A stretch of 64,000 bases of DNA from Oscillospiraceae bacterium (GCA_017829075.1 JAGAJA010000042.1:1-64000); one strand, 5' to 3'. Positions 24,690-33,420 are shown, counted from the stretch's first letter. Notes: generated by a model from the sequence alone, not told the origin. A program made the numbers and translations.

Positions 24690-25145
24690 GTGATCGGGAT
24701 AAAGATCACAATAGAGGAGCTGCCCTTCGGCGCGGAGGAGGAAATAGTTATCCGCTGCGCCGAGCCGGACGAGGAGATACTTAAGATGATATATGCGCTG
24801 AAATCCCGCCGCGACAAGCTGCCCTGCATTGAGGAGGGCAGCATTGTCATGGTGGAACCCCGCAGCGTGTATTATTTCGAGGCGGTGGACGACAGGGTGT
24901 TTGCCTACTGCGAGAGCAAGGTCTACGAGATACGCCGCAAGCTGTACGAGCTGGAACAGCAGTTCGAGAATACGGATTTCCTGCGGGTGTCTAAGTCGGT
25001 CATAATCAATCTGTCGAAGATAAAGCGGCTTACTCCCGGATTCAGCGGAAGGTTTGAAGCGCTGCTTGACAACGGCGAGCGGGCGGTCATTTCAAGGCAG
25101 TATGTTCCGGCATTGAAGAAAAAGCTGGGGATAGGAGGGCAATGA
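24690..25145 (+). CDS. LytTR-domain transcriptional regulator
   Basis: About 150 residues. The LytTR DNA-binding domain occupies roughly the last 100 residues: IEEGSIVMVEPRSVYYFEAVDDRVFAYC, FLRVSKSVIINLSKIKRL, and NGERAVISRQYVPALKKKLG. It lacks a receiver domain. The start is uncertain. GGAGG at 24686-24690 is placed correctly for an ATA at 24699, where homologues would begin MKITIEE; the only conventional start is GTG 24690, which overlaps the ribosome site. It sits between an ABC exporter and DUF3021, the LytTR regulatory-system layout, in which the membrane partner restrains the regulator. Confidence 0.82.
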   Translation: MIGIKITIEELPFGAEEEIVIRCAEPDEEILKMIYALKSRRDKLPCIEEGSIVMVEPRSVYYFEAVDDRVFAYCESKVYEIRRKLYELEQQFENTDFLRVSKSVIINLSKIKRLTPGFSGRFEALLDNGERAVISRQYVPALKKKLGIGGQ

Positions 25146-25564
25146 TGAATCTTATTAAAAACCTTATCAGTTATTTTACAAAGATAACTACCGGCATTCT
25201 CCTGATATGCTGTTTTGCCATGAAGGTAAGCGGAGTGGAGATGTGGACGACTGATATCCTCTGGCATATACCATTGCTGGGATTTATCACGGCTTTGATA
25301 TCCGTATTTACCTTCCCCGACAAGGATTATCCCCTGCGCGAGGGCATTATCCGCTATGCGGTGCATTTCCTGCTGATCACTGCTACGGTTCTGACATTTG
25401 CGGCATTATTCGGCTGGTATGAACCGTCCGTTCCGGGGTGTCTTGTAATGATGATCTATATTGCGGCGGTGTACGGCTTTTCCTGCGGGGCAAGCTATCT
25501 CAGCAGCAGGAAATCTGCGGACGAACTGAACAAAGCGCTGGAAAAAAGAAAACAAGGAAAGTGA
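25145..25564 (+). CDS. DUF3021 membrane protein, probable partner of the LytTR regulator
   Basis: About 139 residues; ATG 25145 is preferred over ATG 25142 because GGAGGG is 5 nt upstream. There are four hydrophobic segments (about 12-30, 42-60, 75-93, 102-120), with LREGIIRYAVHFLLITATV matching DUF3021. It is translationally coupled to the LytTR gene. Such pairs control their own operon and neighbouring ABC genes. Confidence 0.8.
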   Translation: MNLIKNLISYFTKITTGILLICCFAMKVSGVEMWTTDILWHIPLLGFITALISVFTFPDKDYPLREGIIRYAVHFLLITATVLTFAALFGWYEPSVPGCLVMMIYIAAVYGFSCGASYLSSRKSADELNKALEKRKQGK

Positions 25565-25569
25565 ACATT

Positions 25570-25599
25570 CAGGCAGCTTTAAAACGGCTGCCTGTTTTT
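25570..25599 (+). terminator. Intrinsic terminator
   Basis: CAGGCAGC and GCTGCCTG form an 8-bp stem followed by TTTTT. Confidence 0.85.
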
Positions 25600-25638
25600 G
25601 TTGTGAATTACTTTTTTCCTATATCGGAAATTAATTCC

Positions 25639-25667
25639 TTGACACCGGTGAATTAATGTGATATATT
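25639..25667 (+). promoter_or_regulatory. azlCD promoter
   Basis: TTGACA at 25639 and TATATT at 25662 with a 17-nt spacer. Confidence 0.8.
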
Positions 25668-25701
25668 ATGTTTTGGCGAAAAAAGTCATTCCGGAGGAAG
25701 C

Positions 25702-26412
25702 ATGAAAGAAACAAGCCTGAAAAAACAATTTTTATACGGAGCAAGAGCCGGAATTCCGGTGGTTCTCGGATATATCCCGGTGGGTATAGCCTATGCGGTC
25801 ATGGCGCGGCAGGCTGGGTTTTCCACCCTTGAAACCTGCATGATGTCACTTCTGGTGTATGCGGGAGCCGCCGAGATGATGGCGGTGGGAATGTATGCGC
25901 AGGGCGCAAGCATTATCGCAATGATACTCACCACATTCATATTAAATCTGCGGCATATAATCATGAGCACCTGCGTGTTCAACCGCATGAAGTCCACGCG
26001 TCTGGGATTTCGTCTGCTTTCCGCCTTTGGAGTGACGGACGAGTCCTTCGCGATATACGCAACCGTCCCTGAAAAGCAGGGAACTCCGGTTTTCTTTCTG
26101 GGGTTGATATTAGTGACCTATTCCTCGTGGAATATCGGTTCTCTTATCGGCGCGCTGGCGTCTGACTTCCTGCCGCCGCTGCTCACCGCAAGTCTGGGGA
26201 TCGCGCTGTATGCAATGTTTATCGGACTTCTCATGCCGGGGCTTCGCGGAAATCTCCGGCTGGGTATTCTGGTGATATTCACGGCGGTGGTGAATACCGT
26301 GCTGTCCCGGTTCATTCCTTCAAGCTGGGCGCTTATCGCTTCAACGCTGATATGCGCAGCGGTCGGGGTATTCTTTGTTGATCTAAAGGAGGAGGGTGGA
26401 AATGAACATTGA
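25702..26412 (+). CDS. azlC: AzlC-family branched-chain amino acid exporter, large subunit
   Basis: 236 residues with several membrane helices. AzlC markers are GIPVVLGYIPVGIAYAVMARQAGFS, YAGAAEMMAVGM and ILNLRHIIMS, followed by FGVTDESFAIY. AzlC with AzlD exports branched-chain amino acids or analogues. It overlaps azlD by 11 nt. Ribosome site CGGAGG precedes ATG 25702. Confidence 0.93.
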   Translation: MKETSLKKQFLYGARAGIPVVLGYIPVGIAYAVMARQAGFSTLETCMMSLLVYAGAAEMMAVGMYAQGASIIAMILTTFILNLRHIIMSTCVFNRMKSTRLGFRLLSAFGVTDESFAIYATVPEKQGTPVFFLGLILVTYSSWNIGSLIGALASDFLPPLLTASLGIALYAMFIGLLMPGLRGNLRLGILVIFTAVVNTVLSRFIPSSWALIASTLICAAVGVFFVDLKEEGGNEH

Positions 26413-26713
26413 AATACTGCTCCTGATACTTGGAATGACGGCGGTTACATACATTCCCCGTGCAATTCCTGCGGTGCTGATAGATAAAATGAAATTCGGC
26501 GAGAAGTTTGAGAAGTTCCTGAAGCTTATCCCGTACACCGCAATGGCGGCGCTTATCTTCCCCGGAGTGTTCACCACCGACCCGGACAGGCTGTATATCG
26601 GTATCGCCGGGGCGCTTACCGCAGGAGTGCTTGCGTGGTTCAAGAAACCGATAATCGTCTGCGTACTTGCGGCGATAGCGGTGAATATGGTGCTGTATGC
26701 GGTAATTCCATGA
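26402..26713 (+). CDS. azlD: AzlD-family exporter small subunit
   Basis: 103 residues from ATG 26402 (AGGAGGAGGG upstream). Three to four membrane helices; the AzlD markers are MTAVTYIPRAIPAVLI and LIPYTAMAALIFPG, with FKKPIIVCVLAAIAVNMVLY at the end. Partner of AzlC. Confidence 0.92.
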   Translation: MNIEILLLILGMTAVTYIPRAIPAVLIDKMKFGEKFEKFLKLIPYTAMAALIFPGVFTTDPDRLYIGIAGALTAGVLAWFKKPIIVCVLAAIAVNMVLYAVIP

Positions 26714-26765
26714 GTTTTTTCTCTCAGCACGTTAATTTTTGCACAAACACCGCATAAAATATTGA

Positions 26766-26937
26766 GGTCACCTCTAAAAACCATCGGCTATCGTCTTAGC
26801 ACCTCATCTGCTTGCATATTTCTCGTCATATTGCACAAATTTCGCTTGACGGGCGCTAGCCCGACTGCGCTCAATTTATACAATCTGACGAAAAATCTGA
26901 CTGCGCATCTGAGGCACTATGGTTTTTAGAGGTGCCC
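26766..26937. mobile_element. 172-bp MITE-like palindromic element
   Basis: Ends are inverted repeats GGNCACCTCTAAAAACCAT (one mismatch). TTGA at 26762-26765 and 26938-26941 is a 4-bp target duplication. Subterminal sequences (CACCTCATCTGC and GCATCTGAGGCAC) also pair, giving a long imperfect hairpin. No coding capacity. Confidence 0.85.
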
Positions 26938-26966
26938 TTGACAATTTCGCATTTTAGTGTTATAAT
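26938..26966 (+). promoter_or_regulatory. aspS promoter, abutting a MITE
   Basis: TTGACA at 26938 and TATAAT at 26961 with a 17-nt spacer. The first four bases of the -35 are the right copy of the MITE target duplication. The region from 26967 to 27129 is the aspS leader; a hairpin GGTGTC/GACACC lies near 26984-27003, and no T-box sequence is visible. Confidence 0.85.
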
Positions 26967-27019
26967 AAATTGTTAAATTATGTGGTGTCCTGAATAAGAC
27001 ACCGAAAGGCTGTGATATC

Positions 27020-27070
27020 ATGCGGCATAACAATGCCGGTCATAATCTGGTTTGTGCAGACTTTGGGTAA
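27020..27070 (+). CDS. Possible 16-residue upstream ORF in the aspS leader
   Basis: ATG 27020 with GAAAGG 10 nt upstream opens a 16-codon frame ending TTT GGG TAA, with one Asp codon near its end. It may be a leader peptide or chance; there is no clear attenuator after it. Confidence 0.25.
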   Translation: MRHNNAGHNLVCADFG

Positions 27071-27129
27071 AAACTGCCGCCGGACAACGGCGAAAACAAT
27101 ATACACTGAAAGGATTGAAAACATTGTTC

Positions 27130-28896
27130 ATGGAGAATGAATACCGCACTCAGTACTGCAATGCGGTGAGCGAAAAGGATATAGGCAAAAAGGTAAGGGC
27201 TGCCGGCTGGGTGGAAAATATCCGCGACCACGGCGGAATTATGTTCGTTGACCTGCGCGACCACTACGGAGTGGTTCAGATCGTGTTCCACAACGAGGCG
27301 CTTCTTGAGGGTATTCACAAGGAGTGCGCGGTTTCCATTTCCGGTACTGTGTTAAAGCGTGACGAGAGCACCTATAACGACAAGATCGAAACCGGAACTG
27401 TCGAGATCGAAGCGGAGGAAGTCCGCATTCTCGGCAAGGTAACAGAGCAGCTCCCTTTTGAGATCGCAACATCAAGGGAAACCCGCGAGGACGTGCGCTT
27501 AAAGTACCGTTACCTCGACCTGCGTAACAAGAAGATGCACGACAATATCGTGCTGCGTTCAAAGATAATCAGCTTCCTGAGAAACAAGATGAGCGAAATG
27601 GGATTTCTGGAGCTTCAGACTCCGATCCTGTCCACATCTTCTCCGGAGGGCGCAAGAGATTACCTTATCCCCAGCAGAAAGCACCACGGAAAGTTCTACG
27701 CTCTGCCGCAGGCTCCGCAGATCTTCAAGCAGATCTATATGGTTTCCGGCTTTGACAAGTACTTCCAGATCGCGCCCTGCTTCCGTGACGAGGACGCAAG
27801 AGCAGACCGCTCTCCCGGCGAGTTCTATCAGCTCGACTTTGAGATGAGCTTTGCAACTCAGGAGGACGTTTTTGCAGTGGCTGAGGAAGTCCTCTCCGCT
27901 ACCTTTGCGGAGTTCTCCGACAAAAAGGTTTCTCCCGCGCCGTTTAGACGCATTCCTTATGAGGAGGCAATGCTGACCTACGGCTCAGATAAGCCTGACC
28001 TTCGCAATCCTCTGGTAATCAAGGAGCTGTCTGACCTGTTTGTTGACAGCGATTTCAAGCCCTTCTGCAATAAGGTTGTAAGAGGTATCAGAGTTCCCGG
28101 AATGGCAAAGCAGAGCAAGAACTTCTTCAAGAGCATGGAGGAATTTGCTACTGAGGAAGTAGGCATGAAGGGACTTGGCTACTTCAAGGTCGAAGAGGGC
28201 GAGAACGGAATGTTCAAGTACAACGGCCCTATCGACAAGTTCCTGAATGACGATCAGCGCAAGGAGCTGGCAACACGCTGCGAGCTTGAGGTGGGAGATG
28301 TTCTCTACTTCATCGCCGACAGCAAGAAGAACGCTCCGAAGTTCGCCGGACAGATCAGAACAGAGGTCGCAAAGCGCATGAATCTCATTGACGAGAGCCG
28401 CTTTGAGCTGTGTTTCATCGTTGATTTCCCGATGTACGAGCTGGACGAGGAAACCGGAAAGATCATCTTCACCCACAATCCTTTCTCCATGCCGCAGGGC
28501 GGTCTGGACGCGCTGATGAACAAGGATCCGCTGGATATCCTCGCATATCAGTATGATATCGTCTGCAACGGTGTTGAACTTTCCTCCGGCGCAGTACGCA
28601 ACCACGATCTTGACATCATGATAAAGGCATTCGAGATCGCTGGCTATTCCGAGGAGGACGTTGCAAGCAAGTTCGGCGCGCTTTACAATGCGTTCAAGTT
28701 CGGCGCACCTCCCCATGCTGGTATGGCTCCCGGTGTTGACCGCATGATAATGCTTCTGACCGGAGAGGAAAGCATTCGCGAGGTTATCGCGTTCCCGCTG
28801 AACTCCAACGCGCAGGATATGCTCCTCGGCGCACCCACAGAGGTAACCGAGCAGCAGCTCCGCGAAGTACACATCAAGGTAAGAAAGCAGATGTGA
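27130..28896 (+). CDS. aspS: Aspartyl-tRNA synthetase
   Basis: 588 residues, class II synthetase charging tRNA-Asp. The N-terminal OB fold (about 1-110) contains RAAGWVENIRDHGGIMFVDLRDHYGVVQIV. Motif 2 is CFRDEDARADRSPGEFYQLDFEMSF, motif 3 is GMAPGVDRMIMLLTG, and the GAD insertion lies between. The C-terminus ends EVHIKVRKQM. The start is ATG 27130 or TTG 27124; GAAAGGA fits TTG slightly better by spacing, but homologues favour the ATG region. Monocistronic. Confidence 0.95.
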   Translation: MENEYRTQYCNAVSEKDIGKKVRAAGWVENIRDHGGIMFVDLRDHYGVVQIVFHNEALLEGIHKECAVSISGTVLKRDESTYNDKIETGTVEIEAEEVRILGKVTEQLPFEIATSRETREDVRLKYRYLDLRNKKMHDNIVLRSKIISFLRNKMSEMGFLELQTPILSTSSPEGARDYLIPSRKHHGKFYALPQAPQIFKQIYMVSGFDKYFQIAPCFRDEDARADRSPGEFYQLDFEMSFATQEDVFAVAEEVLSATFAEFSDKKVSPAPFRRIPYEEAMLTYGSDKPDLRNPLVIKELSDLFVDSDFKPFCNKVVRGIRVPGMAKQSKNFFKSMEEFATEEVGMKGLGYFKVEEGENGMFKYNGPIDKFLNDDQRKELATRCELEVGDVLYFIADSKKNAPKFAGQIRTEVAKRMNLIDESRFELCFIVDFPMYELDEETGKIIFTHNPFSMPQGGLDALMNKDPLDILAYQYDIVCNGVELSSGAVRNHDLDIMIKAFEIAGYSEEDVASKFGALYNAFKFGAPPHAGMAPGVDRMIMLLTGEESIREVIAFPLNSNAQDMLLGAPTEVTEQQLREVHIKVRKQM

Positions 28897-28906
28897 TATA
28901 TTATAA

Positions 28907-28936
28907 AAGCCGCCTTTGTAAGTCAAAAGGCGGCTT
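28907..28936. terminator. Terminator hairpin, left copy flanking element T1
   Basis: A 30-bp palindrome (AAGCCGCCTTTG / CAAAAGGCGGCTT). It is repeated at 29126-29155 with one loop change. Confidence 0.85.
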
Positions 28937-29125
28937 CAGTCTGTCGAAAAAGTCTAAAGACTTTTCCGACAGAGAACATCCGCCCTGCGCGCGTAAGGCA
29001 TAAGGCGTAAGCCGTTGCCAGTACACTTGTGCGGATAGAAGTGTTTTTTGCCCCGGGGAACCCGTGGCAAAAAACGGATTTCAAAAGCCCGCTTTGCGGG
29101 AAATATCCACTTTTTCGACAAGCTG
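28937..29125. mobile_element. 189-bp terminator-associated element T1
   Basis: Starts CAGTCTGTCGAAAAAGT and ends with the complement of CAGCTTGTCGAAAAAGT (terminal inverted repeats). It contains a left hairpin with TAAA loop, the core GTAAGGCATAAGGCGTAAGC, a TTTTTTGCC/GGCAAAAAA hairpin and a CCCGC/GCGGG hairpin. About 80% similar to 47906-48095. No ORF of note. Confidence 0.85.
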
Positions 29126-29155
29126 AAGCCGCCTTTGTTAGTCAAAAGGCGGCTT
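29126..29155. terminator. Terminator hairpin, right copy flanking element T1
   Basis: Direct repeat of 28907-28936, followed by TTTTG. It faces the minus-strand ABC genes, so each convergent gene keeps one hairpin. Confidence 0.85.
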
Positions 29156-29256
29156 TTGTTATATAGAAGAAGCAGCGTATAAAGACGAGAATGATCTTCT
29201 GAATAAACTGAAAAAATCCGCAGGCTATTACCCCTGCGGATCTTCTGTATATTTTA

Positions 29257-31200
29257 TTACTGTGCCGGATCAGTTTTCGCCGGATTTCCGGTGTAAAGCT
29301 GGTAATACCGACCCTGCTGCTCAATAAGCTTGTCGTGGCTGCCGCGCTCAATAATGCGGCCCTGCTCCAGAACCATGATGCAGTCGGAGTTGCGTACCGT
29401 GGAAAGCCTATGGGCGATGACAAAGGTCGTTCTGCCGTGCATCAGCTTATCCATACCGTCCTGTACCAGCCGCTCTGTTCTGGTATCAATTGACGAGGTA
29501 GCCTCGTCCAGGATAAGCACCGGCGGGTCTGCTACCGCCGCTCTTGCAATTGCGAGAAGCTGCCGCTGACCCTGAGAGAGGTTCGCGCCGTCCCCAGTGA
29601 GTTTTGTGTTGTAGCCCTCCGGCAGACGCTTGATGAAGCCGTGCGCATTTGCGAGCTTTGCGGCGGCAATACACTCCTCATCTGTCGCGTCAAGTCGTCC
29701 GTAGCGGATATTGTCCATGACCGTTCCGGTGAACAGGTGAGTGTCCTGAAGAACCAGTCCGAGAGAGCGCCGCAGATCAGCCTTCCTTATCTTGTTGATA
29801 TTGATGTCATCGTAGCGTATTTTGCCGTCCTGAATGTCGTAGAAGCGGTTTATCAGGTTGGTGATAGTAGTTTTTCCTGCGCCGGTGGAGCCGACAAATG
29901 CAATCTTCTGACCCGGTTCAGCGTGCAGCTTTATATCGTGCAGCACCATTTTCTTCTCGTCATATCCGAAGTCCACTCCGTCAAAAACAACGCTGCCCTC
30001 CAGTTTGCGGTAGGTAACGCTTCCGTCTGTGGCGTGGGGGTGCTTCCATGCCCACACTCCGGTGCGCTCCTTCGATTCGGTGATCGTGCTGTCGGGAGCA
30101 ACCTTTGCATTTACAAGCTCAACGTAGCCCTCATCGGTTTCCGGCTTCTGGTCGAGCAGGTTGAATACTCTCTGCGCGCCTGCCATTGCCATGACAATGG
30201 AGTTGAGCTGCTGGCTCACCTGTGTTACCGGCTGAGAGAAGTTCTTATTCAGCGTGAGGAATGCTACCAGCGAGCCGAGGGTAAGTCCTGTGGTTTCGCT
30301 GCCGAGAACAAGAGAAAGCACCGCTCCGACAGCAACACATAGCACATAGCTGATATTGCCGATATTCGCGCTTACAGGCATCAGGATATTCGCGTATTTG
30401 TTCGCCTGATCCGCGGAAACCCGCAGGTCTTCGTTTATCTTGCGGAATTCCTCAAGGTTCTTTTCCTCGTGGTTGAATACTTTTACGACTTTCTGACCCT
30501 CAAGCATTTCCTCGATGTAGCCGTTTACCTTACCGAGGTTCTTCTGCTGTGCGGAGAAATATTTCGCCGAATTGCCGCCAATCTTTCCGGCAGCAAGGAA
30601 CATTACGCCCACCATGACGAGCGTAAGTATTGTCAGCGGAATGCTCAGCGCGATCATGCTTATCAGAGTGATGATAAGTGTCACGGCGGAATTTACCACC
30701 TGCGGAATACTCTGGCTTATGAGCTGGCGCAGGGTATCCACATCGTTTGTGTAGATGGACATAATGTCGCCGTGAGCGTTTGTGTCGAAGTACTTTATCG
30801 GCAGGGACTCCATATGAGTGAAGATATCGTCCCTGATGTCGCGCATAGTACCCTGAGAAATATATATCATCAGTCGGTTATAGGTGAAAGCAGCAATAAT
30901 TCCTACCACATAGATCGCCGCGATCTTCAGCAGCGCACCTGCAAGTGGTGAGAAATCCACAGCTTCTCCCGCAAGCTTTGCAGACAGCATAGGATTGATG
31001 TAGTCATCAATAAGGCTCTGCATGAACAGCATTCCGACAAGAGTTGTAGCCGCGGTGATCAGAATACAAATCAGAACAATGATAAACCGGACTTTGTAGC
31101 GCTTCATCATGTAGCCGAGTACTCTGCCAAGCAGCTTGAAATCCATGTTCTTTCTTTTCATATCCGCAGGCGGACGTTTGTTTCCTATTGGTTTATTCAT
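29257..31200 (-). CDS. ABC exporter half-transporter with consensus ATP site
   Basis: 647 residues. The N-terminal membrane domain (about 35-330) has six helices. The ATPase domain has Walker A GSTGAGKTT, signature LSQGQRQLLAIARAA, Walker B with catalytic glutamate VLILDEATSSID, and switch IAHRLSTV. A 13-nt gap separates it from the companion half-transporter upstream on the same strand. The pair resembles heterodimeric multidrug exporters (BmrCD, LmrCD). A variable insert near residues 370-395 precedes the ATPase. Confidence 0.92.
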   Translation of the reverse strand: MNKPIGNKRPPADMKRKNMDFKLLGRVLGYMMKRYKVRFIIVLICILITAATTLVGMLFMQSLIDDYINPMLSAKLAGEAVDFSPLAGALLKIAAIYVVGIIAAFTYNRLMIYISQGTMRDIRDDIFTHMESLPIKYFDTNAHGDIMSIYTNDVDTLRQLISQSIPQVVNSAVTLIITLISMIALSIPLTILTLVMVGVMFLAAGKIGGNSAKYFSAQQKNLGKVNGYIEEMLEGQKVVKVFNHEEKNLEEFRKINEDLRVSADQANKYANILMPVSANIGNISYVLCVAVGAVLSLVLGSETTGLTLGSLVAFLTLNKNFSQPVTQVSQQLNSIVMAMAGAQRVFNLLDQKPETDEGYVELVNAKVAPDSTITESKERTGVWAWKHPHATDGSVTYRKLEGSVVFDGVDFGYDEKKMVLHDIKLHAEPGQKIAFVGSTGAGKTTITNLINRFYDIQDGKIRYDDININKIRKADLRRSLGLVLQDTHLFTGTVMDNIRYGRLDATDEECIAAAKLANAHGFIKRLPEGYNTKLTGDGANLSQGQRQLLAIARAAVADPPVLILDEATSSIDTRTERLVQDGMDKLMHGRTTFVIAHRLSTVRNSDCIMVLEQGRIIERGSHDKLIEQQGRYYQLYTGNPAKTDPAQ

Positions 31201-31212
31201 TATGCCGCCTCC

Positions 31213-33000
31213 TTAATCATTAGGTTTGTCGAAATCTCCGCCGGACTGGGTCTGAAGAGTGTAGATCTCGCGGTAGATATCGTTGTTTTTCAGCAGGTTT
31301 TCGTGTGAGTCAAAGCCGCAGACTCTGCCGTCGTCCATGACAATTATGCGGTCTGCGTCCTTTACGCTGGATATTCTCTGTGCGATGATTAGCTTGGTCG
31401 TGCCGGGGATCTTTTCCGCAAAAGCCTGACGTATCTTGGCGTCTGTCGCGGTGTCCACGGCGCTGGTGGAGTCGTCCAGTATCAGTATCTTCGGGCTTTT
31501 CAGCAGCGCTCTCGCAATGCACAGACGCTGTTTCTGACCGCCGGAAACATTGGCTCCGCCCTGTTCGATCATTGTGTTGTAGCCGTCCGGCATATTGGAG
31601 ATGAACTCATCGGCGCAGGCAAGCCTGCAAGCCACGGCGCACTGCTCCTCGGTTGCGTTCTCATTGCCCCAGCGCAGGTTGTCAAGGATAGTTCCGGAGA
31701 ACAGAACGTTCTTCTGGAGCACAACTGCAACCTTGTCACGGAGCATTTCAAGGTCGTATTTGCGGACATCTGTTCCGCCAACGCATACCGAACCGCTGTC
31801 TACGTCGTACAGGCGACTGATAAGGCTTGCAAACGTGGATTTTCCGCAGCCTGTTCCTCCGATGATACCTATTGTTTCGCCGGAATGGATATGCAGGTCG
31901 ATGTTGGTGAGAATTTCTTCTCCGCCGTCTGCGTCGGTTATCGTTTCCTTGTCTGTTCCGCTGGTCACGGAGTGCTTATAGGAAAAGCATACATTGTTGA
32001 AATCAATAGAGCCGTCAGGTATCTCCATAACAGGAGCTTCGGGATTGGTGATGTCGGTTTTTTCGTTGAGGACTTCGCAGATACGTCTTGTGCTGGCAAC
32101 GCTCATTGTGAGCATTACAAAGATCATGGACAGCATCATGAGCGACATGAGCGCCTGCATGATGTAGCTGAAAAGGGAAGTAAGCTCACCGGTTGTGAGT
32201 GTATCCGCCACGATGAACTGCGCGCCGAACCACGAAATGAGAAGAATGCAGGCGTAGATAACGAACATCATTACCGGCTGGTTCCATGAGATTATCTTCT
32301 CCGCGCTAATGAACATCTTATAGAGGTTTCCGGAGGCATTGACGAACTTCTTGTTCTCATGCTCTTCACGGACGAAGCCCTTTACCACGCGGATAGCTGA
32401 GATGTTTTCCTGAACGCTTGCGTTAAGGTCGTCATACTTGGTGAACACCTTGTCGAAAACCTTTGTTGCCTTTGCAACGACAAGCGAGAGAACAATGCCG
32501 AGTATAACAAGCGCGCCGAGGAATATCAGACTGATCTTCGGGTTGATAATAACGCACATGATAATACTGCTTATCAGCATTATCGGCGCTCTTACCGCAA
32601 TTCTGATCACCATTTGGAATGCGTTCTGGAGATTGGTGACGTCTGTTGTCATACGGGTGACAAGACCTGCGGTGCTGAACTTGTCAATGTTCGAGAATGA
32701 AAAGCTCTGGATATTCGAAAACATGCCGTCACGCAGATTGCAGGCAAAACCTGCGGAAGCATTCGCTGCAAATTTTCCGGCTAGAACGCCGAATGTAAGG
32801 CTCATGAGTGCCATTACGATCATTATTCCGCCGTAAAGATATACCTTTGTGATATCTCCGGCGTTGATGCCTTTGTCAATTAGTGCGGCGGTGACAAAAG
32901 GGATAAGAACCTCCATCACTACCTCAAGTATGGTGAATAGGGGAGTGAGCAGCGTTGATCGCTTGTATTGCTTTATCTGCGCTGCCAGTGTTTTTATCAT
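31213..33000 (-). CDS. ABC exporter half-transporter with degenerate ATP site
   Basis: 595 residues; the first gene of the pair. The six-helix domain is followed by an ATPase with Walker A GGTGCGKST, signature VSGGQKQRLCIARAL, and Walker B LILDDSTSAVD, where the catalytic glutamate is aspartate. That change marks the non-hydrolysing site of asymmetric heterodimeric exporters. ATG 33000 follows AAGGAGG. Substrate unknown; no regulator is adjacent. Confidence 0.92.
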   Translation of the reverse strand: MIKTLAAQIKQYKRSTLLTPLFTILEVVMEVLIPFVTAALIDKGINAGDITKVYLYGGIMIVMALMSLTFGVLAGKFAANASAGFACNLRDGMFSNIQSFSFSNIDKFSTAGLVTRMTTDVTNLQNAFQMVIRIAVRAPIMLISSIIMCVIINPKISLIFLGALVILGIVLSLVVAKATKVFDKVFTKYDDLNASVQENISAIRVVKGFVREEHENKKFVNASGNLYKMFISAEKIISWNQPVMMFVIYACILLISWFGAQFIVADTLTTGELTSLFSYIMQALMSLMMLSMIFVMLTMSVASTRRICEVLNEKTDITNPEAPVMEIPDGSIDFNNVCFSYKHSVTSGTDKETITDADGGEEILTNIDLHIHSGETIGIIGGTGCGKSTFASLISRLYDVDSGSVCVGGTDVRKYDLEMLRDKVAVVLQKNVLFSGTILDNLRWGNENATEEQCAVACRLACADEFISNMPDGYNTMIEQGGANVSGGQKQRLCIARALLKSPKILILDDSTSAVDTATDAKIRQAFAEKIPGTTKLIIAQRISSVKDADRIIVMDDGRVCGFDSHENLLKNNDIYREIYTLQTQSGGDFDKPND

Positions 33001-33046
33001 ATTTTGTTCCTCCTTATGTTTTTTTGCAATGATTAGTTTCCTTATT

Positions 33047-33075
33047 ATTATAGAGAATTTTTTTTATAATGTAAA
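33047..33075 (-). promoter_or_regulatory. Promoter of the ABC exporter pair
   Basis: On the minus strand TTTACA (33075-33070) and TATAAT (33052-33047) are separated by 17 nt. Apart from this and the repeat at 33290, the 33001-33420 interval shows nothing identifiable. Confidence 0.75.
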
Positions 33076-33289
33076 TTCAGAAATCCTACATACTTTCGCC
33101 CGGTTTTGTCAGCGGTTTTGGTGAATATCACTAATATATGTAGTGGGGCTAACCCTGTCCGCATGATACAGCCGAATTTCGCGGTTCTGCGTAGTTTGTG
33201 AAAATACGTTTTTTAGTTGGATTTCATAACTGTCCAATTTCCGAAAATGAAAGTTTGGTGAAAACGGGGCTGAAAAAAGCAAAAACAAT

Positions 33290-33415
33290 AGGTGCTGCTA
33301 TTTAGCGTATTGCCGATAAAGCAGTTTTCGCCCCGCCGAGCAAATCATCTTGCGCAAAGATGAAGTGACGGCGAGGCGGAATTGCCAAAGGCGGCTACGC
33401 CTTTGCGCAGCACCT
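33290..33415. repeat. 126-bp palindromic repeat, copy B
   Basis: Ends are AGGTGCTGC and GCAGCACCT. The interior matches 11012-11093, including TTGCCGATAAAGCAGTTTTC, with an internal ATCTTTGCGC/AAAGAT-type hairpin. It lies just beyond the SdpI-like gene stop. Confidence 0.8.
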
Positions 33416-33420
33416 GAGTA

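Noticed and set aside
26967..27129. T-box riboswitch before aspS
   Set aside because: No GTGGNACCGCG-like sequence or competing terminator can be found in the leader.
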